Shown here: piece after piece, positions 29,043-38,995 of the stretch
Layout of the letters: every line of letters begins with the position of its first letter
How positions within the stretch are numbered: position 1 is the first letter of the stretch
DNA from: Thalassotalea sp. 273M-4
GTDB taxonomy: Bacteria; Pseudomonadota; Gammaproteobacteria; Enterobacterales; Alteromonadaceae
Direction: 5' to 3'
NCBI RefSeq assembly: GCF_041410465.1
Contig: NZ_CP166961.1
Coordinates: 806,001 to 870,000, forward strand
Length of the DNA: 64,000 nt
Notes under the pieces: model-generated
What the model was told of the DNA's origin: nothing
Database searches by the model: none
Seen by the model: the letters and a program-made list of their open reading frames with translations, nothing else
Position numbers and translations under genes: made by a program

Positions 29043-29356
29043 GATTTTTTCTTAGACAAAGATTATAAAAAGCTGGCGATTGCCAGCTTTTTTTTTCCCT
29101 CAAACTCGAACGCTAACACACGGCTTTGTGGTTTTAAACAACGTATAAATAATCATTAAATCGCAGATTTCTATGACAACACGAATCGGCTCTAACGATA
29201 GTTTACTGCTCGGTTTTTAAGCAGTTTTTTTATTGTTAAATTAGTTGTTATTTATGCTTCAAGCGCGCATAAGCTTTTGTTACAATCGAGGGATAAATAC
29301 AATTAGTAAGTCGTTTCAAATCTGAATGGCTTTAGTCCTGAGCAAAAGAGACATAC
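29043..29356. other. hupB-ppiD intergenic region with two terminator-like hairpins
   Basis: The hupB terminator is at 29067-29096. A second hairpin, ACTGCT (29205-29210) with AGCAGT (29220-29225) and a T-run to 29231, is not next to any gene end. TACAAT (29281-29286) could be the -10 of ppiD with a poor -35 (TTCAAG, 29258-29263). Confidence 0.5.
29067..29096 (+). terminator. Intrinsic terminator after hupB
   Basis: AAAAAGCTGGC (29067-29077) and GCCAGCTTTTT (29082-29092) form a perfect stem with a GATT loop and a nine-base T-run. Confidence 0.9.
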
Positions 29357-31261
29357 ATGTTAGAAAAAATTAGAGAAGGATCGGGCGGTCCTGCAGCAAA
29401 AATAATCTTAGGTTTAGTCATTGCAACCTTCATCTTTGCTGGTGTTGGAAGTTACACCAACAGCGTAGATACATCTGCAGCGAAGGTTAATGATGTAAAA
29501 ATTTCGCAACAAGAATTTGAACGCGCATACCAAAATCAACGTGCTCGCATGAAACAGCAGTTTGGTGACATGTTTGAACAAATTGCCAGCAATGATGCAT
29601 TCATCCAAAACATGCGTTCTGATGTGTTAGAGCAACTTATCAACGAAGCATTGCTTGAGCAAAATGCACGTGATTTAGAAATCAGCATCAGCGATGAGCA
29701 AGTTAAAGAAGCCATTACGGCGATGCCTGAGTTTCAAGTTGATGGCCAATTTGACTACGATCGCTATGTTATGTTGATCAACCAAGCAGGATTTAGACAA
29801 TCGTCTGATTTTGGTGATTATTTACGTGTTGACATGGCGCGTCGTCAATTAATGAACTCTATTATGGCATCTGAAATTAGCCTGCCTTACCAACAAGAGT
29901 TAGCCGCTAAACTTGCTAATCAAACACGTGACATTCGTTATGCAACTATTTCTGCGCAACAGTTTGTTGAAGGCATCGAAGTCACTGACACTGAAATTGA
30001 ACAGTTTTATCAGTCTAATCAACCGCGTTTTGCGACTCAAGAGCAAGTTCAATTAGAGTATGTTGCGCTAAATATCGAAGACTTAGCGGCAGAAGTGGAA
30101 GTGACTGACGAGCAGGTTAAGGCCTTCTACGACAACAACTTATCATCTTTTCAGTCTGAAGAAAGACGTCGAGCTTCGCATATTCTCGTTGAATTTGGTG
30201 ATGACGAAGATGCGGCAAAAGCGCAAGCCGAAGAGATTTTGGTGAAGGTTAAAGCCGGTGAAGATTTTGCCACATTAGCACAACAATACTCAGATGATAC
30301 ATTCTCTGGTGAAAATGGTGGTGATCTTGACTGGTTTGGTCGTGGCGCTATGGATGTGGCTTTTGAAGACGCTGCATTTGCCTTGACTTTAGAAGACAAT
30401 ATTAGTGAAGTGGTTAAATCAGACTTTGGTTTTCATATTATTAAATTAACCGACTATGCGCCTATTGATACTAAGCCTTTTGCTGAAGTAGCCCAAGAAA
30501 TTAAAACGCAGTTGGTAAATAATCAAGCGTTAGAACAATTTTATGAACTTCAAGGTCAAATGGCTGAAGTTGCATTTGAATCAGCAGAATCGCTTGATGA
30601 TGTTGCTGCCGTCTTTAATGGCGAGATCAAAACCTCTGCTTGGTTAGCGCGTATGGGCAATTTCGCCCCATTTGATAACGCTAACATAGTAGATGCTGCA
30701 TTTTCATCAGAGCTTATCGTCGACGGTTTGAACTCAGATGTTATTGAAGTTGAAAACGATAAGTTGGTTATGGTTATTCGCGTTGCTCAACATAAAGCCG
30801 CAGACACTAAACCATTAGAAGACGTTCGTGACTCGATTAAAGCCGAATTAATCAATGATAAAGCGGCAACGCAAGCAACCGAGGTGGCTCAGTCGCTACT
30901 TGAAAAATTAAAAGCCGGTGAAAATGTCGATGCTGAGCTTACTACGTATCAGGCATCGTTTGTTCGCTCTGATGCGGTTAGCCGTAACAGCAACGAAGTT
31001 GCACGTCATATTGCATCACAAGCTTTCTTATTGCCTCACCCTGTTGAAGGTCAAATTTCCGCGGGTATCGCCACGGCCGTTAATGGTGATATTGATCTAA
31101 TCGAAGTGATTAATGTGAATGAAGGTACGGTTGATGAAAGTGTTAACGCTCAACAGTTAGCGATGGCCCTAAGTCAAGCGGTCTTCTCATCGTATGTTGA
31201 GAACCTGAAAAAAGATGCCGAGATTACTCGTAATCTACCAGCTAATGCACCTCAGTTCTAA
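29357..31261 (+). CDS. ppiD: Periplasmic folding chaperone PpiD (SurA/PpiD-type, parvulin domain)
   Basis: PpiD is anchored at the Sec translocon and helps newly exported proteins fold. The N-terminus MLEKIREGSGGPAAKIILGL leads into a single membrane helix (about 14-33), with the rest in the periplasm. A SurA-N-like chaperone region (about 40-200) is followed by the parvulin domain at about 270-370 (RRASHILVEF, GGDLDWFGRGAM, SDFGFHIIKL). PpiD parvulin domains are usually weak isomerases. The 634-residue length is normal and hupB-ppiD is a conserved pair. Confidence 0.95.
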   Translation: MLEKIREGSGGPAAKIILGLVIATFIFAGVGSYTNSVDTSAAKVNDVKISQQEFERAYQNQRARMKQQFGDMFEQIASNDAFIQNMRSDVLEQLINEALLEQNARDLEISISDEQVKEAITAMPEFQVDGQFDYDRYVMLINQAGFRQSSDFGDYLRVDMARRQLMNSIMASEISLPYQQELAAKLANQTRDIRYATISAQQFVEGIEVTDTEIEQFYQSNQPRFATQEQVQLEYVALNIEDLAAEVEVTDEQVKAFYDNNLSSFQSEERRRASHILVEFGDDEDAAKAQAEEILVKVKAGEDFATLAQQYSDDTFSGENGGDLDWFGRGAMDVAFEDAAFALTLEDNISEVVKSDFGFHIIKLTDYAPIDTKPFAEVAQEIKTQLVNNQALEQFYELQGQMAEVAFESAESLDDVAAVFNGEIKTSAWLARMGNFAPFDNANIVDAAFSSELIVDGLNSDVIEVENDKLVMVIRVAQHKAADTKPLEDVRDSIKAELINDKAATQATEVAQSLLEKLKAGENVDAELTTYQASFVRSDAVSRNSNEVARHIASQAFLLPHPVEGQISAGIATAVNGDIDLIEVINVNEGTVDESVNAQQLAMALSQAVFSSYVENLKKDAEITRNLPANAPQF

Positions 31262-31283
31262 ACGTACTTGACATGTATAGAAT

Positions 31284-31315
31284 AAAAGGTCAGTACCCTG
31301 GTGCTGGCCTTTTTT
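31284..31315 (+). terminator. Terminator after ppiD
   Basis: AAAAGGTCAGTAC (31284-31296) pairs with GTGCTGGCCTTTT around a short loop, with two G-T pairs, and ends in a T-run at 31311-31315. Confidence 0.8.
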
Positions 31316-31352
31316 ATTTATAATAACCTGTGTTTATAGGAATGAAATTAAG

Positions 31353-31757
31353 ATGAAAACCGTTACCATCGATAGGAACATTTCTTTTGGCGATTGTGAT
31401 CCAGCCGGTTCAGTCTATGCACCTAATTATGGGCATTTTGCGCTACAGGCAGTGCATGAAGCCCTAGATGTCTGGTTAACTGACAGCAGTGTTATTGCAC
31501 TCACCGAAGACGGTGTATTAATGCCGGTTAGGTATTTAGAGGTCGACTATGTTTCGCCAATGAGCTGGGGTCAGTTGTTAAAAATGCACGTCAGTCTCGA
31601 TCGTATTGGCGAGCACTCGATGCATTTCGTCATTAAGGGGACAAGTAAGCAAAAAGATGTATTTGTCGCTAAAATAGCGTTAGTCACACTAAACAAAGCA
31701 ACGAAGAAAAAGATGCCATTACCGTCATTAATTCGTCGTTGTTTGGGTGAAGGTTAG
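31353..31757 (+). CDS. Hotdog-fold acyl-CoA thioesterase (4HBT type), candidate DHNA-CoA thioesterase
   Basis: The 134-residue protein has the 4-hydroxybenzoyl-CoA thioesterase signature near its start, FGDCDPAGSVYAPNY, with D16 at the place of the catalytic aspartate of that family, and a YLEVDYVSPMSWGQLLKM strand-helix typical of YbgC/4HBT hotdogs. Its TAG (31755-31757) overlaps the menE stop by two bases in tail-to-tail orientation. Menaquinone synthesis needs a thioesterase to cleave 1,4-dihydroxy-2-naphthoyl-CoA made by MenB; the cyanobacterial and plant enzymes for this step are 4HBT-like hotdogs. Its position makes that role plausible, but it is inference. Fatty acyl or phenylacetyl-type substrates are the alternative. 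Confidence 0.8.
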   Translation: MKTVTIDRNISFGDCDPAGSVYAPNYGHFALQAVHEALDVWLTDSSVIALTEDGVLMPVRYLEVDYVSPMSWGQLLKMHVSLDRIGEHSMHFVIKGTSKQKDVFVAKIALVTLNKATKKKMPLPSLIRRCLGEG

Positions 31758-33190
31758 AGACGAGTATTTATTAAAGTTTGTTCAGCGTATTGTTGTAAAA
31801 CTTTTCGGTTTATTTTTATCCCGGTACCGGTATTCTCGGGCCAGGGTAAAAAGTGCTTCGGGACATAAATTTTAGCAATACGCTGTTGCAAATAATCGTT
31901 AATTTGCTGCCAAAGGGCGTTATTTTTGCAATCGATCAGCGCACAGGCAATATGCCCGAATGTGTCATCCTTAATCGGTACAATAATCGCTTGGATGACA
32001 TCTGGGTGGGTAAGAAGTTCTTGTTCTATGGCCTCAGGTTGGTAGTTTTCGCCACCGCAAATAAACATATTATCTAGGCGGCCAACAAGGTGGATTTTTC
32101 CATCTTCAGTGCGGGCTAAATCCTTGGTTGCAAACCAACCATCTTGAAAAGGCTGAGTTAATTTCCCTTGTGTTACGTAACCTAAACATAAGGTTTTGCC
32201 TCTTACCTGTATTTCCCCATTCACCAAGCGCCACTGACGATATGCTAATGGTTGACGAAAACCTGATTCAGAAATCGGTTTGGTTGCAACTTGAGAGCTC
32301 ATCTCCGTTAATCCATAACTGTCATAGACTTGCCAAGGCAGGTTTTTACACGCTTCGACCACACTGCTAGGCACGGCTGCACCGCCGATGAGGATGGTTG
32401 AAAGTGATAACCCCTGAGGTTTTTCACTCAGCATCTTAAGCAGTCGGATAACTTGGGTTGGTACCATAGAAGCATGAGTAATGGGATATTGTGACAACAC
32501 TTTAAGGATGTCTTTGCTGTCATCGAGCACCATAGTGGCGGCACTAAACAAGCAACGAAATATAATGGCTAATCCGCCCACATGAAAAAGGGGTAAACTT
32601 AGCCACCAGCTATCGGTGTGAGATAAGGGGATCAACTTAGCACTGCCACAAGCACTGTAATAATGATTGGCTAAAGAATGTAATACGGCTTTTGGCGAAC
32701 CAGAGCTACCTGATGTCATCACCAAGGTTGCAGCAGAGTCTAAGTCTAACCATGTTACAGGTCCCTGATTCATCGGTAACTCTGCTTTGTCGTTAAGGTT
32801 TTTGCTATTTAAGCTGTTGCTGCTTAAGGTTGTCACAATGATTTGTTCAATGACCTTTAATTGGCTTTCATCGGGCCCTAAATGATGGTTAACGCCAATG
32901 TCTTTTGATATTGCTCTGATCTGCGTAGTTTTAAGCCCAGGATTTAAAGGGCATAAAATAACAGCACGTTTTATGCAGGCTAACAATAAGATGGTTGTGG
33001 TTAGCTTCGAGGCAGTCGAAAGCGCTAATATCTCACCTGGGTCTATGTTGGCGTTTTCTAATTCTAATATCACCCTATCAACGACCAGCTTTAACAAAGC
33101 CCAGCTAATGTTATGCTCAGGTGTTCTTAACGCGATAGCGTGAGGGGCGTTTAGAGCATTTTTTTCTAAAGGGCAGGTTACTTTTGCCAT
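31754..33190 (-). CDS. menE: o-Succinylbenzoate-CoA ligase
   Basis: MenE activates o-succinylbenzoate with ATP and CoA. It is an ANL-superfamily adenylating enzyme of 478 residues: the P-loop LVMTSGSSGSPKAV is at about 156-169, SLPLFHVGG is typical of MenE, and DSYGLTEMSSQV is the A5 motif. The hinge (DLARTEDGKIHLVGRLDNMF) and a C-terminal domain with the acylation Lys region (KINRKVLQQ) are present. The start overlaps the menC 3' end by 13 bases, as expected in a coupled operon. Confidence 0.94.
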   Translation of the reverse strand: MAKVTCPLEKNALNAPHAIALRTPEHNISWALLKLVVDRVILELENANIDPGEILALSTASKLTTTILLLACIKRAVILCPLNPGLKTTQIRAISKDIGVNHHLGPDESQLKVIEQIIVTTLSSNSLNSKNLNDKAELPMNQGPVTWLDLDSAATLVMTSGSSGSPKAVLHSLANHYYSACGSAKLIPLSHTDSWWLSLPLFHVGGLAIIFRCLFSAATMVLDDSKDILKVLSQYPITHASMVPTQVIRLLKMLSEKPQGLSLSTILIGGAAVPSSVVEACKNLPWQVYDSYGLTEMSSQVATKPISESGFRQPLAYRQWRLVNGEIQVRGKTLCLGYVTQGKLTQPFQDGWFATKDLARTEDGKIHLVGRLDNMFICGGENYQPEAIEQELLTHPDVIQAIIVPIKDDTFGHIACALIDCKNNALWQQINDYLQQRIAKIYVPKHFLPWPENTGTGIKINRKVLQQYAEQTLINTRL

Positions 33191-34200
33191 ATCAAATTCA
33201 CATCTGTACCATTTATAAAATCAACAATATTCGCTTTTTTTAAGGTGTGTTGCTGTTGAAAGTATTTTAGAGTATCAAGACCAAGTGATGCATCATCGGC
33301 CCACATTTGAGCAATACTGACAATTTGACTTAGCGCCAAAGGGCTTTCAAAGCTGCTGCTAAAGTACAAAGTTTGTTGCCCTTTCTTTGCTGTTTCTATT
33401 AATTTTATGAGCTGCTTAAAACCACCTATTAGGCTGGGCTTTACAATCACCGTGCTAACCTCTGCTGGCAAGCCGTGTTGCCAAGGATAAGAGAATAAGC
33501 TCTCATCAATGGCCAGCCTAATATGAAACTTTTGGGCCAAGGTTAAGCTCTGCTCAAACGCTTGGCATGGTTCTTCTACGACCTCAATCAACGACCTTGA
33601 TACATTGGCTAAAAAACACCAAGCCTGCTTTTTAGTCCAGCCTTGGTTGGCATCAAGATGACATTTTAAACGTGGATTAATGTGGCCAAGTTTGGTTAAT
33701 AAGGCAATGTCGTCGTCAACTGGCTGACGAGCGACTTTCAGTTTTATTCGCATCGGTTTGCCGAGCGTTTTATATTGCTCTATCACTTGTTGCTTGGTGC
33801 CTTGCAGTAATGGCACCATCGACGGTTCAAGCGACAACGGATGAATAGGAATTTGGTTTAAGGCGCAATCAATAGCAAATTGCGCCGCCGGCGTTTGCGC
33901 ACGATAGTAAGTCTTGCTTTTACTGCCATCAATGGTGTTCATAAACTGGGTTAAATCTTGTTGGCATTGCGCCATAGTTTCCAAGCTAAAACCCGGTAAC
34001 GGACTGGCTTCTCCCCAACCCACACTGTGATCGTTAAACTGCAGTTGTAAAAAAAAGCCCTCACGTGCTTTTAGGCGAAAAGAATTAAAAAAAAGTGGCT
34101 GAGCAAAAGGCAATCGATATTGATATAAACGAGCCCCCGTTACCTTTTGGGTGTTATGGATTGCGTTGAAACTTACCAAAGTCTGGTGCCCGCTTTTCAT
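33178..34200 (-). CDS. menC: o-Succinylbenzoate synthase
   Basis: MenC dehydrates SHCHC to o-succinylbenzoate and belongs to the enolase superfamily. The barrel residues can be placed: the KxK pair K153/K155 (RIKLKVAR), metal ligands D183 (HLDANQGW), E209/E210 (VVEEPCQAF) and D232 (AIDESLF), and the opposing K254 ([10 protein letters not shown]). ATG 34200 gives 340 residues and overlaps menB by 47 bases, an unusually long overlap; a TTG at 34179 would shorten it. GAGGGG inside menB lies about 13 bases before the ATG. Confidence 0.93.
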   Translation of the reverse strand: MKSGHQTLVSFNAIHNTQKVTGARLYQYRLPFAQPLFFNSFRLKAREGFFLQLQFNDHSVGWGEASPLPGFSLETMAQCQQDLTQFMNTIDGSKSKTYYRAQTPAAQFAIDCALNQIPIHPLSLEPSMVPLLQGTKQQVIEQYKTLGKPMRIKLKVARQPVDDDIALLTKLGHINPRLKCHLDANQGWTKKQAWCFLANVSRSLIEVVEEPCQAFEQSLTLAQKFHIRLAIDESLFSYPWQHGLPAEVSTVIVKPSLIGGFKQLIKLIETAKKGQQTLYFSSSFESPLALSQIVSIAQMWADDASLGLDTLKYFQQQHTLKKANIVDFINGTDVNLIWQK

Positions 34201-34999
34201 TAAATGCGTTTCGCCCCTCTTGACCTTCTTCTGTCATATAAAACAGCATGGTAGCGTTCCCGGCCAGTTCTTGTAACCCTGCCTGACCATCGCAGTCGGC
34301 ATTGAGTGCCGCTTTTAAGCAGCGAATAGCCATTGGCGAGTTCTGTAATATTTCTTGACACCACTGCACCGTTTCTCGTTCAAGTTGTGCAAGCGGTACC
34401 ACGGTATTCACCAGACCCATATCCAGGGCTTGGTTAGCATCATACATTCGACAAAGAAACCAAATTTCGCGAGCTTTTTTCTGACCAACAATCCGGGCCA
34501 TATAACTTGCCCCCCAACCACCATCAAAAGATCCAACCTTTGGCCCCGTTTGACCAAATTTTGCGTTGTCGGCGGCAATGGTTAAATCGCACATCATATG
34601 TAAAACATGACCACCACCAACGGCATAACCGGCGACCATCGCAACGATTGGTTTTGGACAGGTTCTAATTTGGCGTTGAAAATCAAGGACATTAAGGTGA
34701 TGTACCCCCGACTCATCTTGATAGCCGCTGTCACCACGAACACTTTGGTCACCACCTGAGCAAAAAGCCAAATCACCTTCTCCGGTTAAAATAATGCAAC
34801 CAATCGATTCATCATAACGGGCATCATTAAGCGCATCGATCATTTCTTTCACCGTTAACGGTCGAAATGCATTTCTTACCTGGGGTCGGTTGATCGTAAT
34901 TTTGGCGATTCCATCGGCCTTATGATAGCGAATATCAGTATATTCATTCCCCACATCTTGCCATTGGATTGGGGTCGCTAGGGTGTTTTCGTTATGCAT
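34154..34999 (-). CDS. menB: 1,4-Dihydroxy-2-naphthoyl-CoA synthase
   Basis: MenB closes the naphthoate ring by a Dieckmann-type condensation of o-succinylbenzoyl-CoA. It is a crotonase-fold hexamer. [10 protein letters not shown] and [19 protein letters not shown] carry the oxyanion-hole loops. [16 protein letters not shown] has a glycine where type II enzymes have an acidic residue, so this should be the bicarbonate-dependent type. The length of 281 residues is normal. It overlaps menH by 22 bases. Confidence 0.96.
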   Translation of the reverse strand: MHNENTLATPIQWQDVGNEYTDIRYHKADGIAKITINRPQVRNAFRPLTVKEMIDALNDARYDESIGCIILTGEGDLAFCSGGDQSVRGDSGYQDESGVHHLNVLDFQRQIRTCPKPIVAMVAGYAVGGGHVLHMMCDLTIAADNAKFGQTGPKVGSFDGGWGASYMARIVGQKKAREIWFLCRMYDANQALDMGLVNTVVPLAQLERETVQWCQEILQNSPMAIRCLKAALNADCDGQAGLQELAGNATMLFYMTEEGQEGRNAFNEKRAPDFGKFQRNP

Positions 35000-35838
35000 A
35001 TCTTTTTGTCCCCTGAAAGTGAAAAAACACTGTCGAAAAGTTGGTTGATCTGGTGTGCAAAAGCCTCAGCAGACTCTCGATGTATATTATGTCCAGCATG
35101 GTTAAATTTTACGGCTGTTAGAGAGTCATATTGTGCCTTAATCTTTTGTACAATTCCTTGATATATATAATCTTTTTCACCATAAAAATAATAGCTTGAA
35201 AATTCACTTTGTGCTAAAGCATGAATTAGCATTGGCTGCTTGGCCAATGACAAAGCCCGTAAAGTTTGCGCCAAGGCCGCTGCATTGTTGTGTTGTCTTG
35301 CATTGATCAGTTGCTGTTTTTGCGTTGCCGTTAACGAAGCGAAGATAGGCTGTTGATACCAATGTGCTAGAACCTCAGCCAATGTTTTCTGCTCGAAATT
35401 TTCGGCCCATGTAAGATCTGATTGCCATCGCATGGTTTTTTGCTGCTCGTTTTCAAGACCAACATGGGCTGACTCAATAATAAGCCCGCATAGTCTTAGG
35501 CCATCTTGACGCCTTTGTGGTAAATAAATGTGAGCGCTGTGGTATAGACTTACTCGCCCACCAAGAGAATAACCACAAAGAATATAGTCTTTAATCTTGT
35601 GTTTGATTAAGGTGTTGGTTAAATAGTTGTTGCATTGCTTAAAACCTAATTTGTGATCTAACTCGATTGCCTCAGAGTTGCCATGTCCTGGTAAATCTAT
35701 GGCGAGCGTGGGGATATCATCACTTAAGTGCAAACGCATAGAGTGCCAGTCTTGATGATCGCCCATAAAGCCATGCAATAAGACCAACGTTGGTTTTGTT
35801 GAACCTCTAACGGCTTTATGTTGCGCAAATAAAATCAT
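34978..35838 (-). CDS. menH: SHCHC synthase (alpha/beta hydrolase)
   Basis: MenH removes pyruvate from SEPHCHC, giving SHCHC. It has an alpha/beta-hydrolase fold with [11 protein letters not shown] (oxyanion loop), nucleophile S91 in GYSLGGR, an Asp in YGEKDYIY and a catalytic His in NHAGHNIH. The 286-residue length slightly exceeds E. coli MenH (252), mostly at the C-terminus after QINQLFDSV. It overlaps menD by 23 bases, so both are coupled translationally. Confidence 0.92.
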   Translation of the reverse strand: MILFAQHKAVRGSTKPTLVLLHGFMGDHQDWHSMRLHLSDDIPTLAIDLPGHGNSEAIELDHKLGFKQCNNYLTNTLIKHKIKDYILCGYSLGGRVSLYHSAHIYLPQRRQDGLRLCGLIIESAHVGLENEQQKTMRWQSDLTWAENFEQKTLAEVLAHWYQQPIFASLTATQKQQLINARQHNNAAALAQTLRALSLAKQPMLIHALAQSEFSSYYFYGEKDYIYQGIVQKIKAQYDSLTAVKFNHAGHNIHRESAEAFAHQINQLFDSVFSLSGDKKICITKTP

Positions 35839-37651
35839 TGTTTATCTGCTGTTTAATATGTTGGCAAAATTGACTGCTCTGATCGTTTTCGCATACCACT
35901 TCAATTAAGCTCGCCGTGTTTAGCGTTATCGCATCCTGATACGAATTTTTAAATGCCAACAGAGAGTTTGGCGCATAATAATTAAGCCTAAACATTGACG
36001 CTGCTTGGGCAAATGTAAATCCATGAGGCATTTGATAGAAAGTGGATTTAATATTGTGCTCTTTGGGCGCGGGCAGCATATTAAAAATAGAACCGCCGTC
36101 GTTGTTTAGCACAACAATGACAACCGGTGAGTTCATGTTGGATAACAACGCCAGTGAATTTAAATCATGTAGCAGCGATATATCACCAATCAATAAGGTA
36201 ACCGCTTGCCCCCTAACTTGGCTGGCAATGCCTGCGGTTGTTGCGACAAGCCCGTCAATGCCACTTGCACCTCGGTTACTGTGAAAATGAACGTTTTTAG
36301 AGGTTGCAGGAGCAAACATATCCATTAACCGTATAGGCATGCTATTACCGATAAATAAATGGCTTTGCTTTGGCAGCATTTGCGTTAAGTTGCGAACCAC
36401 CTGATACTCTCCCCAGTTTGCAAAGCCCGTGTTAAATGTGGCTGACGAATTTGGCGTTGAACGTGGCTCTAAATCAGTGGATACATTCAGTTGTGCGTCT
36501 AACTGTTGAAAGTAATTTTTGGCCTTTTTTTCAAATTCAATCAATTTTTGTCGCCACAGACTGACGGTCACTGCAGGCGTCGTTAATGTATTGATTTGGG
36601 TAAGAGCATTGGTTAACCAAACCTTAGGTGAACACACAAAGCGTTGGTTAACCCGATGAAATGGATCAAAACGTTTTATACCTGGTGCAACGAGCCAATA
36701 TTGAGCGGTACTTGTGCTAATACTCTGTTGTAGGCGTGTCGAAATAAGCGGATGTCCTAATTGAATAAAACATTCGCATTCTTGCAATAACTCAGCAAAC
36801 GTTTGATGATGCAATAATTGGTCGTAATAATGAATTGTTTGCTCACCTTTTGGGGTATTGGCCATCACATCATAAAATACTGGCCAACCGAGTCCCTTTG
36901 CCAAAGATTCAATGCTATCGCCAAGATCTTGCCCGATCGCTTGTTGGCCAACAATTATAATCCCTTTAAGGTGGTCTATCTCTTTAATGTCAAGAGTCTC
37001 GTTTGTAACCTGCCGTGTCGGTTGATGATATTGGCTATAAGGCTTTTGTTGTCCTTGCCATTGTTTTACTGGTTGTAAGTATTGACTAAAATCTTGCGTT
37101 TTGGGGCCAGGGTATAAAGGCTCTTTATAGCGACAATTAATATGTATCGGCCCAGGGGATTGGCTTTGTTGAAATAAAACTTTATCAATGCTGGTTAAGA
37201 TGTATTGAGGCGGTAAGTCTGGCGTTGGGGCATCAAAATCAAGCTGTTGGCAAATAGAGTTGGCAAATAAACCTGATTGAGTAATTGCTTGATTGGCCCC
37301 GCAGTCAAGCAATTCAACAGGGCGATCAGCGGTTAACAATATCAGTGGTAATTGGCTGTTATTAGCTTCATCCACCGCTGGGTGCAAATTAGATACCGCG
37401 GTGCCCGAAGTTACAATAACCGCAACAGGCTGCGCTAGCGCTTTAATCATTCCCAAAGCATAAAATCCTATGCCTCTTTCATCAAAGTGGGCATAGGTTT
37501 CAATTTTTGGGTGCAAGCACGCGGCCAAGGTTAATGGCGTAGAGCGTGAACCTGGAGCAATACAAATATGTCGAATACCATGTCGAAACAATTCTTCGAT
37601 AATTAATTGAGCACTCACTAAGTTAATGTTTGCGGTGGTTTTTAGTGTCAT
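35816..37651 (-). CDS. menD: SEPHCHC synthase (menaquinone MenD)
   Basis: MenD joins isochorismate and 2-oxoglutarate with thiamine diphosphate, the first committed step to menaquinone. The N-terminus ICIAPGSRSTPLTLAACLHP is the family signature for isochorismate binding. The ThDP site is GDISLLHDLNSLALL followed by NNDGGSIFNMLP. TSGTAVSNLHPAVDEA is also conserved. It has 611 residues and starts at ATG 37651, 27 bases after menF. Confidence 0.96.
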   Translation of the reverse strand: MTLKTTANINLVSAQLIIEELFRHGIRHICIAPGSRSTPLTLAACLHPKIETYAHFDERGIGFYALGMIKALAQPVAVIVTSGTAVSNLHPAVDEANNSQLPLILLTADRPVELLDCGANQAITQSGLFANSICQQLDFDAPTPDLPPQYILTSIDKVLFQQSQSPGPIHINCRYKEPLYPGPKTQDFSQYLQPVKQWQGQQKPYSQYHQPTRQVTNETLDIKEIDHLKGIIIVGQQAIGQDLGDSIESLAKGLGWPVFYDVMANTPKGEQTIHYYDQLLHHQTFAELLQECECFIQLGHPLISTRLQQSISTSTAQYWLVAPGIKRFDPFHRVNQRFVCSPKVWLTNALTQINTLTTPAVTVSLWRQKLIEFEKKAKNYFQQLDAQLNVSTDLEPRSTPNSSATFNTGFANWGEYQVVRNLTQMLPKQSHLFIGNSMPIRLMDMFAPATSKNVHFHSNRGASGIDGLVATTAGIASQVRGQAVTLLIGDISLLHDLNSLALLSNMNSPVVIVVLNNDGGSIFNMLPAPKEHNIKSTFYQMPHGFTFAQAASMFRLNYYAPNSLLAFKNSYQDAITLNTASLIEVVCENDQSSQFCQHIKQQINNDFICAT

Positions 37652-37678
37652 ATATTTTTATTATGGCGATTGAATTAC

Positions 37679-38995
37679 TCAAGCTAATAAAGACAGTATA
37701 GTACTTACTTTATTGTTTAATTCATGCCATTCTAGTTCAGCAGTAGAGCCTTCGACAATCCCAGCCCCGGCAAAAACTTTAATATTATTGTTTTGAATCA
37801 ATGCACTACGAATTGCTACTGAAAATACACAATGTTCAGGACTGCAATAACCAACGGCGCCACTATACCAACCTCGAATATAAGGCTCTAACTGAGAGAT
37901 TATTTTTAATGATTCTGCTTTACTGACCCCAGCAACGGCTGGGGTAGGGTGAAGTAAATTCAGTAATTGGTGGTCGGTTACCCGTGTTTTTAATTGCCCG
38001 CTAAAGGTTTGATTTAGGTGTTGTACGTGCGCCAGTTTGACAATGTTAAGTTCGGATTGACTATATTGGCGACATACTTGCTCTAATATTTCAGTGATGT
38101 AGTTGGCGACGAGCTCATTTTCATGCCCTAATTTGTTGTCGTTTATTAATTGCCGGTAAAATTGTTCATGCTCTTTTTGGGTGTTGCCTATTGGGGTGGT
38201 GCCAGCCATCGCTTCGGTGTGTAAAGTGTTGCCTATACGGCGAAATAACTTTTCCGGTGAGCTCCCAATAAATATTGTGTCAGGCTCAAATTGTAGAGCA
38301 AATTGAAAGCAATTTGGGGTTAAATGTTGCCATTGGCCCAACAAATCCCAGCAACTGTGTTCAATACTTTTGTCGCCTTGACTATCTGATGTTTGCTCAA
38401 GCTTGAGCGTAGTTTGTCGTGATAAAACAACTTTTTGCAACGAACCTTGCTTGATGTTCGCAAGCACAGAATTTACCATGCATTGCCACAGGGGGTAGTC
38501 AGGTGAGTGGGTGGTTTGCTCAATTAAAAAGTTCAAAGGTGCTGAATGGATTTCGACCTCCGGTTTTAACTCATCAAGTATCGCCAAGCAGGCATCGATT
38601 TCAGTATTGAGATGATGATCACGCGCATTAATATGACACGCTATACTATATTGCCCTTGATTACAGCGAATTTCGATTCTTGGCACAATAAATTGACTGC
38701 TTGAAAACCCCGGCCATTGTTTATCTTTGGGGTTAAAACTGACACCACCAAAATAGTTGGCATGTGTTAATCGGTTTGGAGCTTCTAGGGTACTGATTTG
38801 ATGAGAAACACCCAACATGGCTAAGGTAAAATCACCACTTTTATCACGCCAGTAAAATTTTTTATTGCCAGTTTGTGCTTTTAACCAACCAAGCAAACTG
38901 ATTTGGTTTATACCGATGCGCAGGCAATGATAGCCGTCGATTGGCTGTTGTCGCAGGTTATTAAGGGCTGAATAAATTTGCTCTATGTTTGTCAT
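37679..38995 (-). CDS. menF: Isochorismate synthase MenF
   Basis: MenF isomerises chorismate to isochorismate. It is the first gene of the minus-strand men operon (438 residues). The chorismate-utilising core shows IFIGSSPEKLFRR, EAMAGTTPIG, DNKLGHENELVANYI, LLHPTPAVAGVSK, RGWYSGAVGY and AGAGIVEGSTAELEWHEL, all magnesium and chorismate site regions. No siderophore genes are nearby, so the menaquinone role is clear and EntC is unlikely. The ribosome site is weak. Confidence 0.94.
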   Translation of the reverse strand: MTNIEQIYSALNNLRQQPIDGYHCLRIGINQISLLGWLKAQTGNKKFYWRDKSGDFTLAMLGVSHQISTLEAPNRLTHANYFGGVSFNPKDKQWPGFSSSQFIVPRIEIRCNQGQYSIACHINARDHHLNTEIDACLAILDELKPEVEIHSAPLNFLIEQTTHSPDYPLWQCMVNSVLANIKQGSLQKVVLSRQTTLKLEQTSDSQGDKSIEHSCWDLLGQWQHLTPNCFQFALQFEPDTIFIGSSPEKLFRRIGNTLHTEAMAGTTPIGNTQKEHEQFYRQLINDNKLGHENELVANYITEILEQVCRQYSQSELNIVKLAHVQHLNQTFSGQLKTRVTDHQLLNLLHPTPAVAGVSKAESLKIISQLEPYIRGWYSGAVGYCSPEHCVFSVAIRSALIQNNNIKVFAGAGIVEGSTAELEWHELNNKVSTILSLLA

